NCBI GenBank assembly: GCA_012274445.1
Contig: JAAROD010000015.1
Span: forward strand, 186,001 to 250,000
Length of the DNA: 64,000 nucleotides
Origin: Sclerotiophoma versabilis
Lineage: Eukaryota > Ascomycota > Dothideomycetes > Pleosporales > Didymellaceae
Direction: 5' to 3'
Position 1 is the stretch's first letter. Every line of letters begins with the position of its first letter. Both the position numbers and the translations under genes were made by a program. The notes under the pieces were generated by a model. The model searched no databases and was not told the origin of the DNA. It saw only the letters and a program-made list of their open reading frames with translations. Below are positions 11,333-21,968 of this stretch, one piece after another.

Positions 11333-13046
11333 ATGTCGGTTGACTACCTCCTCCATGAGAGCCCTATCGGCTATGCGGTATGTCCTAGAGCTCGGAGCTC
11401 TACACTCGATAAGTTGCTAATGCGCTGTGCAGGTCTTCAAAGTAGTCCTGCAGCCCGACACCATTGGCAACCGCCTTGCCGAAGTCCAGAAGGCTGTGCA
11501 GGATCTCGATAAGTTCGGAAAGACCGTTGAGCTTGTCGGTCTTGCACCGTTCCAGGGTACCCAGGATGCGCTGCAGGAGATCAATGACATCTCCGAGGGT
11601 ATCCTCTCCGATTTCTTGCGCGCGACACTCGAAACCAACCTCCCCAAGGCCGGCAAGAAGAAGACCATCACCCTCGGACTAAGCGAGAGCAACCTGGCTG
11701 GAAGCATTAAGGCTGCTTTCCCCAACCTTGCCTGCGAGACCGCCCAAACGTCTGAAGTCGTCGCTGATCTCCTCCGTGGTCTTCGCCAGCACTCTGGCAA
11801 GCTCATCAAGAAGCTCCAGCCCGGCGATATCGACCGCTCTATCCTTGGTCTCGGTCACGCATACTCCCGCGCCAAGGTGAAGTTCAGCGTCAACAAGCAG
11901 GACAACCACATTATCCAGGCAATTGCTACCCTCGACCAGGTCGACAAGGACGTGAGTTTTGCAGGTACGAGGTTTCGGATAATCCCACTGACCCCATTGT
12001 AGCTGAACCAGTTCTGCATGCGCCTTCGCGAGAACTACGGATGGCACTTCCCCGAGCTGTCGAAGATCGTCCAGAGCAACGACCAGTACGCCAAGGTCGT
12101 TCTCACCATTGGCGACAAGTCGCGTCTCACTGATGACGACACTCACGACCTCGCCGCCATTGTTGACGATGACGAGGCTGTTGCGACTGCCATCATCAAG
12201 GCTGCCCGCACATCCATGGGTCGCGATCTGTCTGAGGCCGACATGGAGATTGTTATGGCTTTCGCTAAGCGCACCGCATCCCTAGCCGCCTACCGCAGGC
12301 AGCTCTCGAACTACCTTGGAAGTAGGATGAACCAAGTTGCGCCTAACCTTGCTGCTTTGATCGGCGACACTGTTGGCGCTCGCCTTATTTCCAAGGCTGG
12401 ATCTTTGACCAACTTGTCTAAGTATCCTGCCTCGACAGTTCAGATTCTTGGTGCCGAGAAGGCCCTATTCCGAGCGTAAGTTTAACCCCATCTTATCTGT
12501 AAAAAAAAACTTTGCTAATTCGTTCCTAGTCTCAAGACCAAGGGTAACACCCCCAAGTACGGTTTGATCTACCACTCGTCGTTCATCGGCAAGACTGCAG
12601 CCAAGTCCAAGGGCAGAATCTCACGTTTCTTGGCCAACAAGTGCTCCATTGCGTCTAGGATTGACAATTTCTCCGAGACCCCCACCTCGAAGTTCGGTGA
12701 GGCGCTCAAGCGCCAGGTCGAGGACAGGATCGAATTCTACGCTTCCGGTGCGCCGCCAGCGAAGAACGCTGCTGTTATGCAGGCTGCTATGAACGCCGTC
12801 ATGACCGACATTGGTATTCCTGACCCCACAGCCACTGCGACTGAGGATGTTGAGATGGCCGACGGCGTTACTGCAGGCGCAACTGAGCAGGCTCGCCGTG
12901 AGAAGAAGGAGAAGAAAGAGAAGAAGAAGGACAAGAAGTCCAAGAGCGCCGACGAGGAGGTGTCCGAGAAGAAGTCAAAGAAGGAGAAGAAGAGGAAAGC
13001 GGATGCCGACGATGGTGAGAGCAAGAAGAAGAAGAGCAAGGCTTGA
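11333..13046 (+). CDS. NOP56: Box C/D snoRNP core protein Nop56
   Basis: A nucleolar core protein of box C/D snoRNPs, which with Nop58, Snu13 and fibrillarin directs 2'-O-methylation and pre-rRNA processing. Four exons are inferred: 11333-11377, 11433-11951, 12003-12475 and 12530-13046, giving 517 residues. The N-terminal NOP5NT domain begins MSVDYLLHESPIGYAVFKVV. The central NOSIC/Nop domain includes GLGHAYSRAKVKFSV, NYGWHFPEL, ARTSMGRDLSEAD, AGSLTNLSKYPASTVQILGA and TPKYGLIYHSSFI. The last ~60 residues are Lys/Glu-rich (KKEKKEKKKDKK type), typical of Nop56/58 tails. The wording of the N-terminus and the YGWHFPEL region follows yeast Nop56 (Sik1) rather than Nop58. Introns are 51-55 nt. Confidence 0.93.
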
Positions 13047-14512
13047 TCAACTACTCCATTCGTACGAAAAGTTGATGTATCATTGTTTCTGTATTCTTGC
13101 ATATACTCCCATCGGCGTTGTAGGGCCGGGACGGCGTTATACGGCGTTCTTGAGCATGTGGTCTGTTGTACGACCGCTTTGCGACGATATCTAGTTTCAA
13201 TATATGAAGATGAATGTTCACGTGTTCCGACCACCAGTGATCGCCAACGATTTTCATGGATGCGTGATCGGTAGCGCATGTTTCATCCTGTCTTGCAACG
13301 CCAGTGGTCAAGCAACATTTGTATCCTTTCATACCTTCGGCTTCAGCTCACAATTAGGGTGCAAAATTGAAGTAGAAAACGTGCCTCAGGCATTCAACCC
13401 AATTTAAGCCTCCCGACTACCAGTGCGCCACAAAGCCAGAAGAACAACGATGTCAGGCGAAACAGCCCTGTCCGAAAGGGGTAAAGCGCGAGGATCAAAA
13501 AGTGGAACCCTCGTTCTGTCCCAACGGGCCGGTTTACAACCACGCATCAGAACAGAACATGTCAGTCAGAGACACAAGTTCTGTCATGCGTCTTTGCAAT
13601 CGAATCTGTCCTTGCCACTACTTGAATTGCGGAGAACATCCAACTCAACGCGCAGTCGAATACAAATTCGCACGTCAGCACCGCCCCATGTCCGCACAAA
13701 CGTAATTGTTCAAGCAATCGCTGGTTGCTTGATGAGAGAGACACCCTCAATTCTCCTTACAGCGTGACCTGGAAGAGCAAGGGAAAGATCACGACATCAT
13801 CAGCTGCAAGTAGATAGCAATGGATAAGTAAAACATTTTGCGCTCGAGTGTTTCAAAGTCAGCACGCATCAAGCGAACACCGAGTAGATATGCCGACAAC
13901 CGCATGTCAGAAGGGTCCGTCGGCAGTCCGCTTCCAGGGTCTCATTCACAGATTGAACAGCGGCTGCCCAGTCCGGGGAGACAGTCGCTGGCGTAAAGTG
14001 ATTTTCCTCGTCGTAACCTTGCGCTTTGGCCCATGTGCCAAATCGCGCTTCATACCTGAAGCCCCCATTCAACACTTGAGAACAACGACGTCTCTTTCCT
14101 CTCCTTTTCTCTTTCTCAACCTGTGCGATTCCCGCCTGCTGCGGTTACCTTTTCATCAACACCGCACTTGCTGTGATCGCCTCCATCAAACCGTAATTGG
14201 GAGTTGAAACTTTGCGTTCCCCTCCGTGCAGCAGGTTCCTTTGGAGTTCTTTCCCGGCCACGTACTCCGCTGCACATCGACTTTGGTGTTCTCGACAACT
14301 GTTGCGATAGAGCGCCATCCGCAACTCTTGGTGTTGAGTTCGCCAGCCCGCTCAGCCAGCGATCTGCCACGCAGCTGCTCGCACTACTCGCGCCCCTAAT
14401 CTGCGACCGACGAATCTGTCTTCGTATACAGATCATTGTAATCGGTTTAGTGAATTTCGCCGCGCAGTCTGGAAATCTCGTGCGATTTGCATGCTTTCGT
14501 TTTTCTGCAGCC
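13047..14512. other. Intergenic region NOP56 - HPC2
   Basis: About 1.5 kb without a recognisable gene. The 300 nt before the HPC2 ATG happen to be open in the same frame but contain no in-frame ATG. They end in a pyrimidine-rich ttttctgcag just before the start codon, which could be a 5' UTR intron acceptor. Confidence 0.45.
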
Positions 14513-16486
14513 ATGGATCCAAACGATGCATCCTCGCCGGGGAGTTTGAGTTCGCCCCCGCACTCGCCTGAAGGCACGCCCACATCCACAGCGCGAGTTT
14601 CCAGCACTGGTGTTGGTGTTGGACCTGCGAACACTAGCACCCCCACCCCTGCAAATGCGACATCACCAGCACCACGAGGTCTTACAGCATCCGGACAGCC
14701 ACGCAAAAAGCCCGGTCCAAAGCCAAAACCAAAAGACTCAAGCGTTGCGGAACCTGAAAAGAAAACGAGAAAGCCACGCAAGCCCGCAGAGCCCAAGGAT
14801 CCAAATGCTGCTCCTGTGCGCAAGAGGAGAACAAAAGCTTCTCTGGAAGCGCAGAGTACACCACCAGTACAGGTTGCTGATGAGAAACCTATAATACAGA
14901 ACTCGCCCACACCACAACCCAGGCCCAGTGAACCAGCACCAGCACCAGCACCAGCACCAGCACCGGCACCAACACCAACACCAACACCCGCACCAGCACC
15001 AGCACCAGCACCAGCACCAGCACCAGCACCAGCACCAACACCGCAACAGCCAGAGCATTCGCCTGCGCTTACGCAAGCTCCCCGCGTGTTGGGTGCCCAA
15101 GAGCCCACACTTTACAATAATCCCAACCTGTCTCATATTAATGTCGCACCCTCTACACCACGACCGTCCAGCTCAGGCCAACGATACGACCCTATTCGAG
15201 GTGGCATCATGGAGGATAAACCGCAAGTTCCAGCGAGCGCGCCGCCACCCATCTCGCCTCCCCTTAACCGCGCGAGTGCATCCCCATCCATCACCAGTCT
15301 GATCGACCCACCTTCTGCTAGCAATTCTTTCTTCACCCAGCCTGCAAAATTGCAACAGCAAGCATCCATAACTTCTGCCCCGCAGTCGCCTGCCAGCTTC
15401 CACACTCGACCAGCGCCGGTCCTTCCTTCCCAAGACTTCCCAGCTCCACAACCTCAACACCAGCAACAACCGCAGCAGCTCACACCACAACCTTTACCCC
15501 AAACCACCGCACCGACAGGGCCTGTACCGATGGAGATTGACTCTGAAGCACCAAACCCGGTTACGGCGACAGCGCAAAAGGCGACGGCCAACGGCACGCT
15601 TGCCAATACAACCGTCCCGACACCGCCCACAAAACCTGCTCGTCAGAAAGAAGCACCGCCACCCTTGCCTACTGGCAGCGGCCTACTCTCTGGCACTCCG
15701 TTTGGGCCTGCGACAACCTCCGCCAAAGGCGCCGATGGTCCGACCGCACCGAATATTTACCTCACCTTCGATCTGAAAGGACGCCAGAACACCACAATCA
15801 ATGTTGCACTCGAGATCGAAAAGAAGTATGGTTTCGCTGCCCTTCACCCACGTATTGCTGCTCGTCAAGAACGTCAACGCCAGGTGAAAGCTGCTAGTGC
15901 CGCTCTCGAACGGGCCGCCGGTGGGGTGTCCGCTGATGACATGTCCGTTGATCTGTCTGAGAACGAGAGCAACGTCGAGATGGGCGGTATGGACGACAAT
16001 GCTTCGGCCACGGAGAACGGCGGCAAGAAGCGGCGTAAGCGAAAGCAGGAGGATTACGATAAGGAGGATGACTTCATCGACGATACAGAACTTGCCTGGG
16101 AGCAGCAAGCGCTCATGGCCAAGGATGGTTTCTTTGTGTACAGTGGTCCTCTTGTGACAGAAGAGAAACCAGCTGTAGAGAGGTATGTGAATGATTTCCT
16201 TGACGCACGCAACATCATACTAACTGCTTACAGAGCCGATGGTACCGTTAGACGCGGCAGAGGTCGAGGTCGTGGCGGTACAACGCGAGGCGAGACCTCT
16301 GGAAGAGGCCGCGCCCGTGGTGGGGGTCCAGGTTCTCGTGGTGGTCAAACCGTCCGCAAGCCTCGTGTTACCAAGGCTGACCGTGCTGCGATGGAACAGG
16401 AGAAAATCGCACGAGAGAAGATGGGCGAAGCCATCTCGAAACAGCCTATTCCCGCGGGCACGGCTGGCCCAGGTGGGTCAACCTAG
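14513..16486 (+). CDS. HPC2: HIR histone chaperone subunit, Hpc2/ubinuclein-type
   Basis: Predicted subunit of the HIR (HIRA) complex, which deposits H3-H4 independently of replication and controls histone gene transcription. The diagnostic part is the Hpc2-related (HRD/HUN) segment at about residues 510-550 (DYDKEDDFIDDTELAWEQQAL...DGFFVYSGPLV), preceded by an LTFDLKGRQNTTINVALEIEKKYG block. The N-terminal half is disordered and Pro/Ala/Ser/Gln-rich, with an (AP)n run. The tail is an Arg/Gly-rich RGRGRGRGG segment. A 51-nt intron (16183-16233; GTATGT, TACTAAC branch, ACAG) is inferred, giving 640 residues. Because it is a multiple of three and lacks stops, retention would add 17 residues. 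The start is ATG 14513 in a good context (gccatgg). No in-frame ATG lies upstream, so a longer form would need another exon. Confidence 0.85.
   Translation: MDPNDASSPGSLSSPPHSPEGTPTSTARVSSTGVGVGPANTSTPTPANATSPAPRGLTASGQPRKKPGPKPKPKDSSVAEPEKKTRKPRKPAEPKDPNAAPVRKRRTKASLEAQSTPPVQVADEKPIIQNSPTPQPRPSEPAPAPAPAPAPAPTPTPTPAPAPAPAPAPAPAPAPTPQQPEHSPALTQAPRVLGAQEPTLYNNPNLSHINVAPSTPRPSSSGQRYDPIRGGIMEDKPQVPASAPPPISPPLNRASASPSITSLIDPPSASNSFFTQPAKLQQQASITSAPQSPASFHTRPAPVLPSQDFPAPQPQHQQQPQQLTPQPLPQTTAPTGPVPMEIDSEAPNPVTATAQKATANGTLANTTVPTPPTKPARQKEAPPPLPTGSGLLSGTPFGPATTSAKGADGPTAPNIYLTFDLKGRQNTTINVALEIEKKYGFAALHPRIAARQERQRQVKAASAALERAAGGVSADDMSVDLSENESNVEMGGMDDNASATENGGKKRRKRKQEDYDKEDDFIDDTELAWEQQALMAKDGFFVYSGPLVTEEKPAVERYVNDFLDARNIILTAYRADGTVRRGRGRGRGGTTRGETSGRGRARGGGPGSRGGQTVRKPRVTKADRAAMEQEKIAREKMGEAISKQPIPAGTAGPGGST
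14932..15040. repeat. Hexanucleotide (ccagca/ccaaca) repeat coding for (Ala-Pro)n
   Basis: About 18 near-perfect copies of a ccagca-type hexamer lie inside the HPC2-like gene and encode alternating Ala-Pro with some Thr-Pro. Such tracts are prone to slippage, so length may vary between strains. Confidence 0.85.
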
Positions 16487-17283
16487 GAAAGCACAGAGGC
16501 GCGTATGCTAGCCTCGTCGCCATCATGATCCAGGAGGGCTCAAGACAGCATGCAGGGACTTTACTTGGACAAGACCCCAATTTGCTACAGCGTACGGAGC
16601 AGGAAGTACCACCTTTCAGCCTCATTGCATCGCGCTTACGAAAGGGATCGCTCTCCACGTGCGTACTTGGCAAGGTTTGAAGTGGTGGTCAGCCTCGACT
16701 CGCTATTTTCCCACTGGAAATGCGCTGCCCTGCTTCAGGTGCTGCAACTCCATCATCTCCATCTCCTTACCTCTCATTAGTGATTATGTACGGCGCATGC
16801 TGTAGAGGTCCTCGAATCTCTCAGCTCACTGTCCGTGTGTCACGACGGTGTTCAGGTGTTTTACACGGTCATGGTATCTGTATTCATAGTGTTGAGCTCG
16901 GCGTTATCTTTATGGTTCAGCATAGGTTTCAAAGATAGAGCGTTGTAATCATATCTTTTCTCTACGTGTTTTAGGTTCTGTGCTTGTTCATGTTTTGTGG
17001 TCCAAACTTCTACTCTGCGTCTGCCATGGTCGCCTACTACATGCCACATCATGATTGATGGTTGACGGGGAAAGATACGATCGTGTTCTGGATGGCCTCG
17101 GGCTCCTCAAGTCTTCCTCCTTTGTAGGTGAGAGACGGTCGCTCAGTGGTCGACCGCTCTTTCCCTTGTAGCTTCACTTTATGCAACTATCCGTTTGCAC
17201 ACCGCATAAACCTAACCACCCACAACAACAAAACAACACGAACTATCCCCTTCTTGACTAACCTGAGCCTGAAAAAGAATAAT
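16487..17283. other. Intergenic region
   Basis: About 800 bp between the HPC2-like stop and the next start codon. No gene or RNA could be supported. Confidence 0.45.
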
Positions 17284-18293
17284 ATGGCCACTCTCGTCGG
17301 ATCAGCGCGTCGTCTGCCACCGAACCCGGCCATCACAGATCGGTCGCACAAGTTCTACGACGGCACGTATGAGTGGGACTCAAATGGCTTCACTGATGAG
17401 CACGCAGGCAAGTACAGACATAGCTGTATCTATATTATCTCTAATCCCGCCGTAGTGTATCGCGAGTTCGATTGCTGCGATCCTCTTGCGCGTGCTCCTA
17501 CACCATTACCTCCAATGTTTCCTGACGACGAGGAAGACGATCGGACAGACAACGCAACAGACGAGGCGATCTATACAACCGAAGGCGATAGTATTGTGAC
17601 AGCCACGAATGATGCATATTCCAAGCAGGACACGCCATGCCCCAAGCCCAACGGTACTACAGCCATTACTGTCAATCCCAGAACTCCAGCGGCCATTCGC
17701 AAATTCGCCATCAACTTCCTCGCCAACACTAAGCAGAGCAAGATGGTACGCCAGAACGAGCTCATCATCGGTGCCCAAGGCAGTGGCATCATCAGTACTG
17801 CACCCGGAGGAGCATTGGATACAGGGGCGGGCTTGCAGGTGGGCTACGAGCTACATCGAGTTACACCCCCGGCAAAAGAAGAAAGCAACGACGTGAAGAT
17901 GCCAGACACACCACCTGAGAGTCCGGTCAACACTGTGTCTGGCGTGCGGATTCTAAGTCCTGCTTCTACCATCTCCACTCTGTCACCAGTCCCCTCCAAC
18001 TTGTCAGATCAGGACAACAACGTGGGCGTTGGGGTGGGTATCGCCTGCTTGTTTGGAATCAGCAGAACTGACATTTCCAGATCAAGGGTGCTTTTGGGAC
18101 TGCGCGGAGTACCCCAAGCCTGCCTACCATCATGTCAACAGCTTCAATGCGACCCTCCAAAAGGGCCACTGCAAGCAAGGCTAGCCCGCGGAAGAGGAAG
18201 AATGATAGCGTGGAGGACTTTACACTGTTGGAACTGCACTCGGGAGCTTTCATGCGCAACAGCGGCCGTAGGAGGTCTGTTCGACGGGCGTAG
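17284..18293 (+). CDS. Uncharacterised protein with basic C-terminal tail
   Basis: I do not recognise the family. The best model is 17284-17407, 17456-18033 and 18081-18293, giving 304 residues. The first intron (48 nt) would be a GC-AG intron (CAG|GCAAGT...GTAG). It is a multiple of three without stops, so the alternative is a 320-residue protein retaining it. The second intron (GTGGGT...TCCAG) is needed to avoid a poorer tail. After it the frame reads IKGAFGTARSTPSLP and ends in a Lys/Arg-rich segment (SPRKRKNDSVEDF...NSGRRRSVRRA) that resembles a nuclear localisation signal. The middle is acidic and Ser/Pro/Thr-rich. A different donor one base frame away would give a 34-residue Cys-containing tail instead, so the C-terminus is uncertain. 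A nuclear role is only an inference. Confidence 0.6.
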
Positions 18294-18391
18294 TAGGCCT
18301 GCTCGACATGCATAGTTGGAAAGTAACTGAGCGATACAAAATGCATTGAAAGGCGTTTGATAGCCAGATATATTCTATGTATTTGTACTAC

Positions 18392-19666
18392 CTACGCACT
18401 CTGCCAGGTCAAGGCGAGCTGCTGTGCGTGATCTCCTCGAGCATAAACTGTCACCTGTGTGCTTCCACTGGCGACCTGGTCCGCACTCCACACGGCGTTT
18501 CCACCGGCTGCTAGGTTACCGTCAACAGCAGTGAAAGTAGTGGGGCTGCTCACGCTCGCGTCGCAGGTTAGCGCGCCTCCAACAACGCCACAGTTGCCCT
18601 TGGAGCTTGTCAAGGTGAAGGCGTTGCCGAGCTTGGTGGCGGTGAAGGTGGCGCAGGTGCCCGTGGTGTACCAGGTGCCCTTGCTGATAATGCAGCCGGT
18701 GCTGGCGCCATCGAGTTCAACAACGAGGGTTCCCTTCCCACTGAAGGGTGTGCCCGGGGCAGAAGTGCTGGTCGGCGCCGGGCCGCCCACGGTGGTGCTG
18801 GTGGCGGTGGGCTGTGGCTGTGCGCCAGATTTGGGCAGGTACTTGATGCCTGTGCTGGGGCAGGTGGACTTTGTGCCGTCGGGGTTGGCAGGTACAAAGT
18901 CGCCCGTCTGCAGCGAGCCGCGCACGTCGTAGTGGTACCAGATCTCGTTCAGGGCGCCCGACTTGCAGCCCAGGGTTACTTGCACGCCGGGCCGCTTGGC
19001 AGCCAGGGCGTTCTGGATGGCCTGGAAGGTGTAGGTCTGCGAGGTGCTTGGTGTAATTCCGGCAGCGGCGAGCCAGTCGTAGGACGGGAGCGTCTTGAAC
19101 AGCGACACGGCGCGGTTGAAGAAGTCGACTACCTCCTCGGTGGGCTTGTGCTCGGTGTAGCATTCGGGCTCGAGGGTGGAGACGCAGGTGCCGTGCTTGG
19201 ACCACTCGTGGGACCAGAAGGACTCGTCGTTGCCCTGGAAGTCTTTCCAGTACGTCTGCATGTAGGAGAGGGTGTCGTCAGCGCCAAAGGACTGCAGGAT
19301 CGCAGTGATGTTGGTGTAGGCGCGGGAGGAGTCGCAGTTTGCATCAAAGGTGCCGTCGCAGTGGTCGGGCCTGGTCGCCGGGGTGAGCGTGTGGCATGCA
19401 GCGGTGTGTCGAGGGGGGCTGGCTTACCATAATCCGTGCAGTGTCCAGCTGTCGACCGGGCCAGTGGAGGGGCTTGTGTCCCAGAACTGCGTCTGCAGCA
19501 GCTGGCCGCCGGGCGCGTTGAAGCAGCACAGGTTCTGCACCGCCGTCGTGTTGTGGCAGCTCAGCTGGGCGTTGGAGCACGACTGGAAGGGGTTCACGGC
19601 GGCCTGGGCCAGCACCATCTGCGCGCCGCCCAGTGCGAGTTTCCCGAGCGTGCGGAGAGAAGGCAT
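18392..19666 (-). CDS. RNY1: Ribonuclease T2, secreted/vacuolar, with C-terminal domain
   Basis: An acid endoribonuclease of the T2 family, which cleaves single-stranded RNA through 2',3'-cyclic phosphates in vacuole or extracellular space. Two exons are inferred: 19666-19428 and 19370-18392, with a 57-nt intron, giving 405 residues. A signal peptide (MPSLRTLGKLALGGAQMVLA) precedes the catalytic domain. CAS I is TLHGLWP (His about 77) and is split by the intron; CAS II is WSHEWSKHGTC (His134, Glu135, His139). After about residue 240 a Thr/Ser/Pro linker leads to a C-terminal domain with several Cys, as in fungal Rny1-type enzymes. In-frame codons continue upstream of the chosen ATG, but only this start puts a hydrophobic signal at the terminus. 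Confidence 0.9.
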
Positions 19667-21968
19667 GGCGGTCGATAGGGCGTCAGCTGCGGCGGCGGGC
19701 GGGCTGCTTTGTAGCTGCGCCCTCGCCGCGGCTGCGAACGAGTCCAGCAATTCGCCCGAGTCTAGCATGACGGGCATTCTGATATTGCGGCGCTGCAGTA
19801 GCCTCGGCAGCGCTCCAAGCGTCGACAAGCTTTGCGGAGCGAGCCTCTCCCGTAGCGGCAGCTGTTCCTTCACGCCCTCAGGTCCGGAGCTCCGATTCGC
19901 GCGTCGTCGCCGGAGCGGGTGCTGGACTACGAGTCGATGCGGAAGGTGGTTGCTGGATCGACGGGAAGAGCAGGTCGGCGTGGGAGCACGGCGGAGATTG
20001 AGGGCAGGTGTGCTGCGAGTAGGCCGCTGGTCATAGGACGGGCAGCTGCGGTGTTGATGTGTCGTTGATGTATCAGGCACGGCCGTCACAGCCACTCAGG
20101 GCGCGGTGCTGGGCGTGCCTCGCGACTGGTCACACGCCGCGCGGTTTCGAGCCTCATGGTGATCAGCGACGGTGCGGCCAGTCAGCTGCGGCTATCGCGT
20201 GCATGTGGCTCGGTGCCTGCGCTGTCCCTGCGTGCTCGACATGTCGCCGTTCTGAGCCTGGTCTTATCAGTGACGCGGAGATTGTGGAGAAGCTGGTCCC
20301 GGCGCCGGCGATTGGCCACTGCTCCTGCCCCCTCTGCCGTCAGCCGCCAGCTCGTCTCGGCCTGCTGACTGCACAAGCCGTCCAGGCTCCAGCAGACAGC
20401 GACCGCTTCAGATGACCGCTCCACCCCACCCCGGGCGCCTCACGAGCTCCTGGAAGGCCAACATACGGCCCGACGTACGGACAAGCTTTGCCTGCAATGT
20501 GCGGCGAACATCAAGTTCTGGCCTTTCCCGCATCGCTCTGACTGTAGCCCTACCGTCTGCAAGACACCCTTGCCCAAAGATGGTGTGCCTCATGTGTGCT
20601 TTCTTCGTAATTCCTCGAATGCTTCGTTCGTGTGGACGCCATCAGATCTTAAAGTCCATGCCAGAGGGTTATGACTTGCTATGATGGGGGCACACCTTAC
20701 TTGACGACGAAACACGCTGTACAGCAATCGGCCCAACCTCGGAATCTCTCGATGAAGTCCCTTCAGATCATGGAACTACAGCCTCTTTGCAGGCAGACTT
20801 ACCAGCGACTATCGAGGACGCCATGACCGTCACGCTCTGGCAGTTTTGTCAGCCAGCTTCGATCCCTTCACACGACAAGAAGATGCCGCAGCCCTAAACG
20901 GAAGTCTTGACTGCAAGTGCTACATAAAATCGTGTCCGGTACGTGGTCATGTCCATGCCCGTCGTCTACGTTTCGTTGACTCCTCCCCCTCAGAGCTCGG
21001 TTCATAAAGGTACTCCTAGCAGACACAACATCTAAAAAGCCAGCAACTTCCTCCGTCCATGCCTCCTTATAGGTTGTTGCATAGCAAGCTGGATGCGCCT
21101 TACCGTGTTTGTATCCCCATTTGCCAGTCGTAGTCTTTCGTCACTGAAAATATAGTCAACGTCGATAGCCTCTTAACCTCTACCAACCCATTTCTTCGGG
21201 GCCTATCCGACCAACGAAAACGTGGGCGACGTCCAATCTGGAGGGCTTACGGCAAGAAAGTATCGCTCCTTTGTGTCCTGCGAATCACAGTTCAATCTAC
21301 AGGACGGGGCGTCTCTCCGTAAAGTTCGCTTGAGTTGGAAACTATTTCTCCGCGGTGTCATTGATCCAAATGAGGTATCCAAATAGCATGTCACGGCTTG
21401 CATTTGCGGAGACGAGTCAGTTGAATTGAGAGACTAGAGAATACTACCTGCCAAATGAGGGCAGGGTTACGGAAATACAGCGGCGACTTTGCACTCTCAT
21501 TAGCAACCACGACCGTTCCCGCTACACCTCGTTCCGCAAGCCACCTGCAACTCCCCATATCCTGTTACTGTATCATCTTACAGCTCCCCACGCAGTGTTA
21601 GTTACCGAGCTTGTCAGGAATAACGAGCCTTGTAATGGACTAGCTAACAATCTCATTCAATTCTCACAAGGTCTTATGGATCTCTCTCAACTCTCATTTT
21701 CGCGGTCGATGAGGCTGCAGCAAATGAACGATCAGCATCGATATTAGTGATACGAGCGAAGCGCAAATTCTGGTCTGGCGATGACGACACGTCGGGCGAG
21801 AGGAAACCCGCACACCGATTGAAATAAAAAGGCAATTACTCCGTACAAGGTGTACCTTTGGGAGGCGATTGGAGCGTTGGTATAAGATTGGACAGTCACC
21901 ATGATTTCAAAACGCTCGTCGACACATGCGCCACCTTTGCTGCACACCAGTGCTAACAACCTGCCGTC
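19667..21968. other. 2.3-kb intergenic region
   Basis: No supported gene. The part next to the RNase T2 gene (to about 20.4 kb) is GC-rich with many overlapping shadow frames; the rest is more balanced with frequent stops. It should include both flanking promoters. Confidence 0.45.

Noticed and set aside
14738..15136. Antisense protein rich in Cys-Trp repeats opposite the HPC2-like gene
   Set aside because: It is the shadow of the ccagca repeat that codes for Ala-Pro on the other strand.
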